The translations under genes were made by a program, and so were the position numbers. Shown piece after piece: positions 33,893 through 46,115 of a DNA stretch of 64,000 bases; within the stretch, counting starts at the first letter, position 1; the number at the start of each line of letters is the position of its first letter. This DNA comes from Adineta ricciae (lineage: Eukaryota; Rotifera; Eurotatoria; Adinetida; Adinetidae), in contig CAJNOJ010000261.1 of the NCBI GenBank assembly GCA_905250025.1, forward strand, positions 1 to 64,000. The letters run 5' to 3'. Below the pieces are notes generated by a model, which ran no database searches, had not been told where the DNA came from, and worked only from the letters and a program-made list of their open reading frames with translations.

Positions 33893-34731
33893 ATGTATTT
33901 CTTATTAATTATGATTATCATATCAAGAATTGATTTAAGTTTTACACAGTTTTTACCAATAACATCTGATTTTGATGCTTATGGTCTAAAAATAACTGGT
34001 AATGAGATTATGTTAATTGAAGTATTGGGTGATCTTCAAATCTTCTCTATACGATTTTCTCCATATAATTCAACATCTGAATCTCTTCAATGTTCAATTG
34101 AATACAATGAATTAACACAATATGTACATTCAGTGGGTGTTGGTAAAAAACAAAATTTAACACAATCATATTTCTTTTTCGCTGGTGAAATCATATCAAA
34201 TAAACAATTATTGAATAGTTTATCTCACAATACTAGTTTCTTTATTGGTATATTATCTCATAAAGATCCCAAAACCGACCAGAATACAAAAACATCATTA
34301 AATTGCAATCATTTTCAATATGAATCATTTCAATTTATTTCAGCGTATGATCATCAAGAATTTTTTGTCTTTAGTGTTGAACCTTATGGTCAATATGCAA
34401 TAGGTTTAGCAAAAGATTTTATTTTTATTTATCAACCATTTTCTGGCAAAATGATAGAAATAAAAAATAGTAGTCTTGTATGGCCTACGAACACAACATT
34501 CTTACCCATAGCAGCTGATACACATGTATTATATACAATTGTTGTTGGATTCGTTATTAATGGTCCTTTATTTCGAGTTCGTGCAACTCCGACAGTTTAT
34601 GTTATATCAAATTCTAATTTGACAATATTATCAATATGGTCTTATACAGCTGCACTTAATTCATGGCAATCATATTTAACTTATTCAAATCTTAAAAAAT
34701 GGTCAAATCAATATGCTATGTCAATTAATAT
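33893..34731 (+). pseudogene. 5' part of a membrane receptor-like gene, cut at seam
   Basis: Encodes a signal peptide (MYFLLIMIIISRIDLSFTQ) and about 260 residues of beta-rich ectodomain with many N-glycosylation sequons, then stops at the N at 34732. It is a near-copy of 40238-41080. Unlike that copy it has five T residues after ACACAG and therefore keeps the frame through the signal peptide, so it shows the native N-terminus. The membrane-spanning and C-terminal parts are absent here. Confidence 0.7.
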
Positions 34732-34837
34732 NTGAGAGTGTGTATTACAGAATGGAGAAGATCGTGTCTGAAAAGTGCATATAAGTTTGAGATACCATCA
34801 CTGACATTCACACTCTCAAAATGAAATCTTCTATAAG

Positions 34838-36205
34838 CTATGGGATAATGTGTATTACAGAATGGAGAAGATCGTGTCTGAAAAAAAGAAGTAGGAAAAA
34901 TAAATTACTTTGAACTTCGTTCGATTGAATAACTGTCGTGGTCTTCCTTCGTTTCCATCGTTGATATATCATTATTTTGATTCGTCGTATCGATTGAATG
35001 AAATATGGAATAGATATCAGTAAAATCATCTTCAGACCGCCAAAAAGACCAAGAACAACAGTGAGAGTATATAAGAAATTAAATCGTCGATTGTATGAAT
35101 AAACACAGGAATGTGGAGAACAAATTTGATAATAACTACTAAAATTAATCACTTCATTCCACGATTCAACGAATAGTTTATTGATTAAAGATTTGACAAA
35201 TGTTTCTGGAGGAAAATCTGATGATATCAATGGAGAAACAAATGAAAATCCAGGAATATAAGAACGAAGAAGATCAATACATGATTGATTATAAAAACAT
35301 TCGAGTGTCGATGAATGTAATGAACTATATGGATAAGAACCAACTTTAATATTAGGTAATTGAAATATCAACGGTGTATCAGACTGATTTATATGAAATA
35401 TATTCCCGTTCATAATTTTTGTTCGTTCGGTTATATTATAAATGCCAGCTGGACTTGAACAAACATCATCAGCTGAACATTTACACATATCATCAGTTGT
35501 CTGATAAGTTACTGGTCCAGAACTGACCCTTGATGGAAAGATTTTCATAAGATAATTCGAACGAAGACCTGTGTGAATACTGTTTTTGGAAATACTAAAT
35601 TCGATAAATTCATTGATGTACATATTTTTAGCAACAGTCACCGATATAAAATGATCAATCAGTTCTTTGGCTTGTGTATTAAATACATCATTTGTTAAAG
35701 CTTCAGCAGTGATGAGATATTTTGATGAAAATTCTTTGATAACATCGAAAGTTTTTTGTTTCATATGTCGACAGTATAAAGTAATTAATTGAAAATGAGC
35801 AGCTACCATCTTACGATAATCAAATGGCCAATAATCACTAACATTCTTGTCAAATAATGATTGAAGAAATGTTGGATCGATGAATTGACTTGTACATATT
35901 GGATGAAATCGTGGATTAAATGAAGTAAATTTATCTTGACGAATTGAACTTTGTCGACATAAACAGGAACGTGTAGTTGGATAACGAATAGACAGATTTT
36001 TGAATGTATTTTCAGATGGAAATAGAACAGTTTTATGATATGGTTGGAAACTTAAACTGGTAGAAATGATAATGATTGTGAAAATGATTATCATTAAAGA
36101 AAGAAAAATCCTTGTTGAAAGGATTTGATCAAAGTGAGACAAAGTTTCGTCTTCATCATAAACATTTAATTTCTTGATAAAATCCAAGAGACGCTTGTAA
36201 GACAT
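34838..36205 (-). CDS. Two-TM ectodomain protein, intact copy
   Basis: 455 residues, single exon, from MSYKRLLDFIKKLN. Helix 1 (LSLMIIIFTIIIISTSLSF, about 33-52) and helix 2 (FLYTLTVVLGLFGGLKMILL, about 380-400) enclose an ectodomain. It carries SCLCRQSS, HPICTSQFI, CKCSADDVCSSPAG, ECFYNQSCIDLLRSY and QICSPHSCVYSY, at least ten Cys in conserved spacing shared with module B. There are many NxS/T sites and a basic cytoplasmic tail. GLFGG in helix 2 is reminiscent of the DEG/ENaC pore helix but is not enough for assignment. Function unknown. The best reference sequence for the family in this window. Confidence 0.72.
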   Translation of the reverse strand: MSYKRLLDFIKKLNVYDEDETLSHFDQILSTRIFLSLMIIIFTIIIISTSLSFQPYHKTVLFPSENTFKNLSIRYPTTRSCLCRQSSIRQDKFTSFNPRFHPICTSQFIDPTFLQSLFDKNVSDYWPFDYRKMVAAHFQLITLYCRHMKQKTFDVIKEFSSKYLITAEALTNDVFNTQAKELIDHFISVTVAKNMYINEFIEFSISKNSIHTGLRSNYLMKIFPSRVSSGPVTYQTTDDMCKCSADDVCSSPAGIYNITERTKIMNGNIFHINQSDTPLIFQLPNIKVGSYPYSSLHSSTLECFYNQSCIDLLRSYIPGFSFVSPLISSDFPPETFVKSLINKLFVESWNEVINFSSYYQICSPHSCVYSYNRRFNFLYTLTVVLGLFGGLKMILLISIPYFIQSIRRIKIMIYQRWKRRKTTTVIQSNEVQSNLFFLLLFFRHDLLHSVIHIIP

Positions 36206-37014
36206 GTTGACTTCTGTTCGGTAGAAATGAGATATCCTTCATGAAATAAGAACTAAACACTTATGTTCATTTTTATTTCATCACATTCTGCATTATTATT
36301 CAAATATTTTCTTAGTTTTTGATCGATGATGACAATTCTCTTGAACTAATACTCATATTCTAATCTATAAGAACTAGTTGTCAACAATCCTAAACGTGAT
36401 TTTATTGTTTTTTTAGTTCAAAGAAAAACAATCTTTTCATTTTGTATTTACTTACACTAAAAAATCATCATGCAATAGAATCTAATGTCTGTGTGTTTCT
36501 TGCGATTCGAACTAAATTTTTATTTTCAGTGCAACTGAATATCTTATTTTATATACATAATGATTCAAATTCGACCTTTGAACAATTTCCGATGAGTAGC
36601 CGGTGCCTATCGTGACTATGCCATCACTTTCAAATCCCTATGCAACAATGAATAGAAAAATGACTGTTTAGTAAATATTCTTTCTTTTTCTTTTTGTATA
36701 GCTGTGACACCTATAGCCTAGGATAGTCTCAATCATAATGAATAGAAGAAATTCTCAGCAAGAAAATCAATGATGGGAAATTTCGTACTTCAAGTAATTT
36801 TCTCCTTTCTCCAAATATTTTGATTGATTCTGTCATGATCCAACAGCGGTTTTGCTTGTCTTTCTCACTCATTAGGTATAGACTTTTACATTATTTGATG
36901 CGTAAGTACATTGAACTTATTTTCTATTCCATAGTTTTTTCCTCTAAACGATAGTAACTTAATCACTGATTTGATTTGATAGATTAACTTGTATACTCGT
37001 AATTATAGAATAAA

Positions 37015-37199
37015 ATGAATTTAGTATTGTCACGTACGTCTTCAGTTCTTTCGAAAAATACGTCGAAAAAACGTACAGCTCTGATTGTGGGTGCTGGTGT
37101 AGCTGGACCTGTATTAGCTTACTTTCTTCATCGTTATGGTGTACAACCAGTAGTAGTCGANCGAAACCATTGGCAGTTGTACCATACGCTGCATCACCG
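37015..37199 (+). pseudogene. Monooxygenase remnant with inverted patch
   Basis: The first 49 codons match the monooxygenase at 29682 almost perfectly (through VVV), then comes the N at 37161. Bases 37162-37199 are the reverse complement of about 30593-30630, the stretch coding the GDAAY motif. DNA matching the 3' end of the gene from 30938 then resumes. FAD-binding and hydroxylation parts are lost, so the copy cannot encode the enzyme. Confidence 0.8.
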
Positions 37200-40100
37200 A
37201 CAAGAAATGAAAACTGTTCATGAAAAATTGATTTTTTTTCTCTCGTTATTTTTCTGTTATTTGACTTTTCTTTATAGTGCTACAGAATAAAACCTCATAG
37301 GTAATATGAATAGTAAATCATGATGATATGCGATAACTTTCAAGAGTGTGGATTGGAGTGAAAAATTTTATAATTGAAATCTATAGAGCTCGTCAAACTC
37401 TACCTGGAGCGGCTTTTTGATCAAGCTAAATAGTACAGTAGCAAATCTGCTTGGGGTTTTCCAAAAGTTTCATGTTTTCTTACAATTTTAGGGATTTATG
37501 AAGAGAAATTAGAGCTGTTCTCAACAATTCTATCATTGAAATCGATAGGGCACATTGAGTTGAACTTAGAACCAGTGGGATCAGAACTGGAACACATATT
37601 CAGAACGGATGAATCTTGAAAAAAAATTCGAATCAGATGATAAGATAACTTACGTAATTGTCCAGCTTAAATTTGATTCGAACTATTTAACAATGGTGCG
37701 AAATGAAGCAATACTTCTTTACACGGATTTGTCATTCAAAGAAGAAAATAGAAATTATTCTTTTCTCAGCATTTTTATGAAAAGACAATAATAAACAAGC
37801 GTTTAATCTCTTTGAGAAAAATATTCTCCGCTGACCATATACTCAAATACATTATTTTCTTGAGACTCTCTTATTTATAACATTTCTTTCAGTTTTATTC
37901 TTTGTGGAATAAATCATTAGACAAATAATAGGATGAGTGTTTGTGATTCTCATGAGTAATCTCATAAAAAATATCTGTTCTCTATGTGACTATGCAGTTG
38001 AGAATCAATCTTCGTAAACTATCACATCTGGGAAAATCGAGTAACTAATAAAAATTTATTTTGATCTCGATTTATTCCAACATATTCTTTTATTTACAAA
38101 TGAATCAAACAGCACATCTGTATTCACATAGTATCGTTAGGAATGGTTACATCTCTTGGTATTGTTTATCAACAAGTGTTTATCTTAGAAACACTCAAGA
38201 AATCTATCGAAACTAATTTAACAAAAATAAGATAGGGTAAAGATGTAGATTTTACCATGTCGATCCATAAGAGATATTCAATAAGGATTTATCCTTTCCT
38301 TCATTGCCAATGAAAAAGGACGAGTTTTTTCAGGATGATAGAGTCGATCCATTATAAAAAATATCATTTTTAATTAAAGAATATTTTATCCCTATTTTGG
38401 CGTAACAAGTCTAACTAAAGAGACAATGCTCAATCTTAATATATCATATATTTTTCGTTGAGTGATATCTTTTTATCCAATGACGCACTGTTAAATGATC
38501 ATTAAAAATGTGTATGTTCATTCGTTTCTACCTTCGTTTACGTCACAAGAATCTCTATAGCAAATAACAATTCAAACGATGCAATTTTTTGTGGATCTGC
38601 TGGTAGATGTGATTCGAGCAAGACCTCATAAATTTTCAAAACGTTGCTCCATCAACATATATTTCAATAGGTGCACATGATCGTATTGATCCAAATAATT
38701 TCCCCGGTATTGTTCATTGAAGTCCATAACTGACTTATTCAATTAGAACCTGTCAAAAGAATGAGGGTGTGCCATGTTTTCCCATCTCTACGCCTATGCT
38801 TTCATCTTCACCCTCAAATAGCGACTTTCCATATATAATATCCGTTACATTTTTTGTTCGATCTTATTAAACTTTGAACGATATCATGTTTTCAATACGA
38901 AAATTCCTATTCATTTTCGCGAGACATTTCTTTAAATATTCTATTTATATTAACATATGTCTGTCATTGAAAAATATTATATCATACAGTCTATCATATG
39001 AATATATCTTTTATAATAAGATATTGTCATTGCATAATGTTCTTGATACATCTGCCTTCGTCTCGTTAATCATCTNNNNNNNNNNNNNNNNNNNNNNNNN
39101 NNNNNNNNNNNNNNNNNNNNNNNNNNNNNNNNNNNNNNNNNNNNNNNNNNNNNNNNNNNNNNNNNNNNNNNNNNNTAATATCTCATACATTCTATCATAT
39201 AAATATATCTTTTATAATAAGATATTGTCCTTTCATAATGTTCTTCATACATCAGCCTTCGTCTCGTTCATCATATCTTTCACCTTATTCTATCAAAGTT
39301 TATTTCATTCTATATTATATATGAAATCCGATTGAAATTCAATCCAATCATAAGTGTTTCATATCATATAGTATAGACATTATTCCTTCAATTTGTTTTT
39401 CGATAATCATAAATTAAGTAAAGAAAATATTTGTATTATAGTGAAGAGAAAAGATCAATTAAAGTAAAAGAAGTAAATAATATTTGATAAATACATCTTA
39501 TTTTGTAAAAAAGAAAAAATATGATGACAATAGAAACAAATTGATTGAGAATCTCTATGAAATAGAACGAAAAGAAAAATTCTTTGACAAAAATGAACAT
39601 TTATTCATCAGAGAATAGATAAATATATTAATTAGAGGTAAATAATCGTTTTTAAGATGATTTATTCCCGATGAATAAGAAGAAAGAATATCAAATTGTT
39701 CAATGACAATAATCTTTTTAAAAAAAGTTTGTTTTTTCTTTCAATATTTTCATCTCAACTCACCGAGTAATGAAATCGATCGGTAAATAAAAGTTGAATT
39801 TAAAAATGGAACTAATGCTTTCATATATCAACAAGAATTATACATTGGTTGATTCTGTTTTATTTTGTGTAGTCTACTTGACCTTAAAAAGCTTGTATGA
39901 AACATTGTCTATCGATCTAGTCGATACTTTTTTTCGTATTATTCTCACCGTCCGTGACCTCTTCTCTTATATATATATATATATGCACTTTATGATTGAA
40001 CGTCACTTATTTTCCTCTGAATATATAGAAATGTATGTATTAGACGATTGATACAATTGATCGTGTGAATACGTTAAGTAAAGTAACTATATATTTCTTT

Positions 40101-40237
40101 TCTCTCTCATTTATTTGTATGCGGATAGTGACTGTGAGATAGATTTATTTATCGATATCATATGAATAATTAGTTTCAAATACAATATCGGTTGTCATTT
40201 GAGAAGTCAATTTAAAGAAATCTTTGTCTTTTTTTAG
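37200..40237. other. Copy of the 3 kb spacer, with gap
   Basis: Diverged copy of 30939-33892 with no recognised gene. Bases 39076-39175 are 100 Ns, a conventional unknown-size gap. The sequences just left and right of the gap resemble each other (AATATATCTTTTATAATA and similar), so a short tandem duplication probably caused it. Confidence 0.5.
39076..39175. other. Assembly gap (100 N)
   Basis: Exactly 100 undetermined bases, the usual placeholder for a gap of unknown length, flanked by a short diverged tandem duplication. Confidence 0.95.
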
Positions 40238-43109
40238 ATGTATTTCCTATTAATTATGATTCTCATATCAAGAATTGATTTAAGTTTTACACAATTTTTT
40301 ACCAATAACATCTGATTTTGATGCTTATGGTCTTAAAATAACTGGTAATGAAATTATGTTAATTGAAGTGTTGGGTGATCTTCAAATCTTCTCTATTCGA
40401 TTTTCTCCATACAATTCAAAATCTGAATCTCTTCAATGTTCAATTGAATACAATGAATTAACACAATATGTACATTCAGTAGGTGTTGGTAAAAAACAAA
40501 ATTTAACTCAATCATATTTCTTTTTCGCTGGTGAAATCATATCCAATAAACAATCATTGACTAGTTTATCTCACAATAATAGTTTCTTCATCGGTATATT
40601 ATCTCATAATGATTCAAAAAACGACCAGGATACAAAAACATCATTAAATTGCGATCATTTTCAATATGAATCATTTCAATTTATTTCAGAGTATGATCAT
40701 CAAGAGTTTTTTGTCTTTAGTGTTGAACCTTATGGTCAATATGCAATAGGTTTAGCAAAAGATTTTGTTTTTATTTATCAACCATTTTCTGGCAAAATGA
40801 TAGAAATCAAGAATAGTAGTCTTGTATGGCCTACGAACACAACATTCTTACCCATAGCAGCTGATACACATGTCTTATATACAATTGTTGTTGGATTCGT
40901 TATTAATGGTCCTTTATTTCGAGTTCGTGCAACTCCGACAGTTTATGTTATATCAAATTCTAATCTGACAATATTATCAATATGGTCTTATACAGCTGCA
41001 CTTAATTCATGGCAATCATATTTAACTTATTCAAATCTTAAAAAATGGTCAAATCAATATGCTATGTCAATTAATATTAATCCTGATGATGCAAGTCAAG
41101 TACTTGTTGGTATGCCATTTCTTAATATTGTCTTTTTATTGATTATTACTATGGGTGATAGTAATATCAAATTAAGTAGTTTTATCGATAATGGAAATTC
41201 AATCGGATTTGGAAAAAGTGTTACATGGTTACCGAATTCTGATGCTGCAATTCTCAATTCCAACTATTTGATTCATGATTCATCAAAAATTTATTTATAT
41301 AAATCATTAAATGAAACAAGTTTATCATCACCTACGACTATATTTCCTAATATTCATCAACCATTACCATCAACAATAAATAGTCATTTAATTCGAATGA
41401 TTTCAACTCCAACTTCACTTGTTCTACTTGCAATTGATGGAGGAATTTTTCATATATTACCATCACCGCCTGGATATTTTTCATCAACAACTTCCGTGAT
41501 AACTGATTCAATATCAATTGCAAGTGAACCAATGATTTGTATGCCTGGTACATATAAAAGCGAAACAAGTATTTTTCCATGTTCTTTATGTCCAAATGGT
41601 ACAAAAAATTCGGGTGGTCAATTGTCTATTTCATGTATTAATTGTTCATCGGATAGTTTTTGTCCAATTGGATCTGTCATTGATCTACATAAAAGTGTTC
41701 TTTATTCCCAATTACAAGCATCTGTTCATCCACGTTCACCTGAAGTGATCATATTTGATGAAATTCTTCTTCAAAATATGTTTTCAATTAATTCAACTTA
41801 TTGTATGCTTATTTCACCTCTTTTTTGGGTATTAATCGTCATTGGTATTGTTATTGTAATATTAATTGGTATGGGTATACTTAAACGATATGTTAAACAT
41901 CCTAAATGTCATCAAGTACGTCATCATGTTAAGAATATCTTTCGACAAATTGATCTTATTGTAAGTATTTGAAAATATTTAGTAATTCTTTCTTTTGAAA
42001 ACAATTTCATTAGCATGAAGGTGAAATGTGGATATGTGGATTGGTTTCAGTTGGTATTATTGTTCTACTTAGTTTTGCTTATACATTTTCGGTGAATTTT
42101 TATCTGGAATATCCATCTGAACATAGTACTCCAGCAACATTTGTTTGTAATGAACAAATTCGAAACGTTAAATATGAAAGTGGTTTACAATCACTGGCAA
42201 TTCCAGCATCGAAAGAAGAACAACCTATGTTATATCTTCTTAATAAACAACATTTTACTGTTCAATTAGATTTATTAAATACTGTTGCTTCATGTCAAAG
42301 TTTATCTGTTGAACAAATTCGTGAATCAACAGCAGCTCATGTTGCTTCTAATTGTACAGATTCTATGGGAATTTTATCATCGATTTTAGAACTGCCTTAT
42401 CATAGAGTAATACTCAAATGGAATCTTAATGATATTGCATTTATTGGTGCTATACGTATTCGTCTTTCGGCTAATGAAAATAAAAATGATTTATATAAAC
42501 TGAAATCACTTAATTTCAGTGAAACATTTTACGATAATTCAAATCGAACATTGGCTCAAACAATACATATCAATTTAGAATTGACGAAGGTGATTTTTAT
42601 TGTAAAACACAACAAAAATGTTTTCTTTACTTTTGTTCTTTTTTTGTGATAATTAGGCGATTAATGAAACCGAATCACTTACAAGTCATGAATCGAAATT
42701 TTCGGGAATTTGGTATCCAACATTTGTAGCTGATGCAAATCATATGTTTATTTCATCGAGTGAATATATTAAATTATCAAATTTAACATCAACTCGAATA
42801 ACTCTTACAATAACTGAAACATCGTATTATATTAAAAATCGTCAATTACCTATTGCTAAATTACGCGAAATTATTTTTCATAATCTTCTCTTTACTATTG
42901 TTTGTATTGAAATATTTCATTTATGTATTCTTCTATGTAAATTAATGGTTATTCCTCCATTGAAGTTTATTGGGAAATATTTTGTTAAATTGAATCAATT
43001 TGTATCGAAAACAGAGGAAAGTATTATTCGTGATATTCTTATGGATGATCATAGCACAATAACAACAACTACAACAACGAACGATTGTGATGTTATTCAA
43101 ATAAGTTAA
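40238..43109 (+). CDS. Multi-TM receptor-like protein with Cys-rich GCC2/GCC3-like segment
   Basis: Exons 40238-41960, 42014-42589 and 42657-43109, with phase-0 introns of 53 and 67 nt. The order is: signal peptide; large beta-rich glycosylated ectodomain; a Cys-rich ephrin-receptor/GCC2-GCC3-like segment (CMPGTYKSETSIFPCSLCPNG ... CINC); and helix 1 (FWVLIVIGIVIVILIGMGIL). A basic loop, helix 2 (VSVGIIVLLSFAYTFSV), a second ectodomain, helix 3 (LLFTIVCIEIFHLCILLCKL) and a Thr-rich tail follow. The exact family is unknown. A run of six T at 40295-40300 (five in the copy at 33893) shifts the frame inside the signal peptide. Unless this is a sequencing error, the ORF as given starts only at 40356. 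Confidence 0.65.
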
Positions 43110-43379
43110 TCAATAGATAAGTTTATGTCATATTATTTATCATTGTAAATAGTCGACTTCAAAATTATACTATCACTTTTGTGTATCAATTGATATTATC
43201 TTAATAAATCGTTTTTTCTGCTACACTTACACGTTTTTGCACATTGATGTGAATAATTCGAGGAACAAAAATGAACATTTCATATCTTGAAGGTGAGGGT
43301 GAGGATGTTTTGATATTAAGAAACATACTCATAATCATATACCCTCCTATCCTATCCATTCGTTCATTCCTATGTCAAC

Positions 43380-43740
43380 TGTACCCAATTTCGCAACATC
43401 ATCTTCACTCTCGGTCTCCTCACCCACGTCTAGTAGGTTGTATTATTCTCGAAGTACATACATGGCATTGATATTAATCAACGAAAATATATTAGTTAGT
43501 GGCGAAGAGGGTATGACTGCAACTGTGAGTACTGCTATGCTGTACAATTCATCATCCGAATCATGCGGACACTTACAGATGATATGCGAACTGTGCGCGA
43601 CATTCTCACACAACATCTATACTGACTAATGAAAAAGTGTTGGTAACAGGAGGAGATGATTCAAAAGGAGAATTAACTTGTGTAGAATTATATGATCCAC
43701 CATTAGGATTACAGAGAATTACTGGGAATATCCTCGTTTT
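43380..43740 (+). pseudogene. Decayed bacterial-style kelch repeats
   Basis: Frames interrupted by indels read ILINENILVSGEEG, AMLYNSSSES, then after a frame change LTNEKVLVTGGDDSKGE and CVELYDPP. These are the core kelch blade signatures (N-x-K-V-L-V-T-G-G and E-L-Y-D-P). Sequence identity to the kelch gene at 8275 is low. No start or intact frame remains. It follows the receptor gene by about 270 bp. Confidence 0.6.
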
Positions 43741-44218
43741 TATATCGTTCTGAAATATATCAATAATAATAAATGAACTTTTCTATTGTAATAGAATATG
43801 CATGTGAGATTTGAAGGGTTCGAAAGAAATTAGAAAAATTTCCGAGAAAATTGTCTTTTTTCCTTGTTTATGAGAACAGGAGAACGAACGGAAAGAAAAT
43901 CGAAGCAAACCGATAACACGTGTTCTTTTGTATCGGCTGATGTTGTTTTGAGGGTGAGAAAAGTGGTTTTTTTTCATCATGGGATAAATTTTCATTGTAA
44001 GATTTCTTTAATTTTAAAAGAAAAAGTAACATCTTCGCTAATTTCATTCAGAATCATTTAAAGTTACTCAAAACCTATTTTTGGCTTTTCACATGGATTT
44101 TTTCCCATTAAAATACCCAGTTTTGTTATGACATATAAACATCACATAGCACAGAAAGAAAGAAAAAACACTTCATTTCATTTTAGTAACTTATATTCAT
44201 TCAACTCGGTCAGAGACA

Positions 44219-45006
44219 ATGCCAAATAAGAAACGACAACAAGGTACAGTTCTCAGGTTTGAGACAGCCATTCGATATTTTTTAAAATTCATTTTCAGCT
44301 CGCCATAATGCAAAACAAGCAACAAATGATTTACACGAGGTTTCTACCCCAGTCTTTTCACCCTCAGTCGCTGAATCAGAATTAACCACTGACTCAACGA
44401 ATAAAGTTGAACTCCCCGTCACAACAAATACGACATCTCAACCGTCAACTGTTCCTAAACCAGCATGGGGTCCTCGTCAAGAACCACCTCAAAACATTAC
44501 AACACCAAAACCGGTTTGGGGATCAGGACAGCAGCCATCTGCCATACCCAAATCAACAGCTGATTCTTCAACGAGAACTTCCACTCGAATTGAACGTTCC
44601 TATAGTGTTGTTCCAACAACAAATCAACCAACACGAAATTCATCGCGCGAATCTCGTTGTCAAAGCGTTGTTTCCACACGACGTAGACGATATATTTGTT
44701 CAGTAGTTCCTGATAGTGCCGTATTAACACCAATTCGTCGACCAGATAACGGTGGAACAAGTGGAACTGAAGTTTTAGTTTATACAAATCATTTTAAAGT
44801 CGATATGGACGATGCGATTATCAATCAATATGATGTCGACATTCATTCGATAGACAATCGAGGAATAACACGATCTGCACGAAAAGATGAACGATGGGAA
44901 GTTGTTAAAAAAATCGTTCAAGAAAATGAAAATTTTCCAATGGTTTGGTAAGAAGATTAATTTTTAAAATAAATCAAAAAGAGATTTCTTTTTTCTACAG
45001 GTATGA
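44219..45006 (+). CDS. Argonaute, 5' part only
   Basis: Exon 1 is 44219-44243, exon 2 is 44299-44947, and exon 3 starts at 45001 and stops at the N at 45007. It encodes the N-terminal tail and the first part of the N domain of an Argonaute nearly identical to the complete gene at 46645. Two Trp-Gly motifs ([16 protein letters not shown]) are kept. After the N comes an intron of the receptor gene, so the rest is missing. Whether a second complete Argonaute exists in the genome cannot be judged here. Confidence 0.75.
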
Positions 45007-45007
45007 N

Positions 45008-45517
45008 ACAAAAATGTTTTCTTTACTTTTGTTCTTTTTTTGTGATAATTAGGCGATTAATGAAACCGAATCACTTACAAGTCATGAATCGAAATTTTCG
45101 GGAATTTGGTATCCAACATTTGTAGCTGATGCAAATCATATGTTTATTTCATCGAGTGAATATATTAAATTATCAAATTTAACATCAACTCAAATAACTC
45201 TTACAATAACTGAAACATCGTATTATATTAAAAATCGTCAATTACCTATTGCTAAATTACGTGAAATTATTTTTCATAATCTTCTCTTTACAATTGTTTG
45301 TATTGAAATATTTCATTTATGTATTCTTCTATGTAAATTAATGATTATTCCTCCATTGAAGTTTATTGGGAAATATTTTGTTAAATTGAATCAATTTATA
45401 TCGAAAAAAACAAAGGAAAGTATTACTCGTGATATTCTTATGGATGATCATAGCACAGTAACAACAATAACAACAACTACAACAACAAAAGATTGTAATG
45501 TTATTCAAATTAGTTAA
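45008..45517 (+). pseudogene. Last exon of the receptor-like gene, second copy
   Basis: Starts in intron 2 directly after the N at 45007. The exon at 45053-45517 reads AINETESLTSHESKFSG through the last helix to a Thr-rich tail (TVTTITTTTTTKD) longer than that of the first copy (TITTTTTTND). The upstream exons are missing. Confidence 0.75.
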
Positions 45518-45775
45518 TCAATAGATAAATTTATGTTATATTATTTATCATTGTAAATACTCGACTTCAAAATTATAATATCACTTTTGTATATCAATTG
45601 ATAGTGTCTTAATAAATCGTTTTTTCTCCTATAATTACACGGTTTTGCACATTGATGTGAATAATTCGAGGAACAATAAATTGTACTTTCCATTAGATAT
45701 GTTCGCAGGGTGAGAACGTTTTGATATTAAGAAACATACTCATATTCATATACCCTCCTCCAGTCGTTCATTCCT

Positions 45776-46115
45776 ATGTCAACTGTGCCCAATTTCACAA
45801 CATCATCTGCACTCTCGCCCTCCTCACCCACGTCTAGTAGGTTGTATTATTCTCGAAGTACATACATGGCATTGATATTAACCAACGAAAATGTATTAGT
45901 TTATAGTGGCGAAGAGGATATGGCTACAACTTTGAATACTACTATGCTGTACAATTCATCATCCGGATCATGGACACTTACAGATGATATGCTAATTGTG
46001 TGCGACATTCTCACACAGAGTCTATATTGACTAATGGAAAAGTGTTGGTAATAGGATGAGATGATTCAAAAGGAGAATTAACTCGTATAGAATTCTATGA
46101 TCCACCATCAGGATT
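45776..46115 (+). pseudogene. Decayed kelch repeats, second copy
   Basis: Copy of 43380-43740. ALILTNENVLVYSGEED and MLYNSSSGSWTLTDDM are readable in one frame, then indels and a stop follow. The next blade (TNGKVLVIG, FYDPPS) is in another frame with a stop after IG. Independent lesions in the two copies indicate that neither is under constraint. Confidence 0.6.

Larger units (their letters stand above)
34733..41080. repeat. Large direct copy of 27560-34731
   Basis: Two-TM gene (-), intergenic region, monooxygenase start (+), 3 kb spacer and receptor gene (+) recur in the same order and orientation as at 27560-34731, with scattered substitutions and indels. The copy begins at the N at 34732, loses most of the monooxygenase at the N at 37161, and has a 100-N gap. 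At its left edge a 36-bp stretch (GTGTATTACAGAATGGAGAA...) occurs twice, at 34739 and 34851. Confidence 0.85.

Noticed and set aside
24710-36205. Calling the two-TM family DEG/ENaC or P2X channels
   Set aside because: Topology fits but no family-defining motif or Cys pattern could be matched; left as unassigned.
43864-44061. 65-codon frame between the kelch relic and the Argonaute
   Set aside because: Not conserved in the second copy (frame broken near 46390) and no domain.
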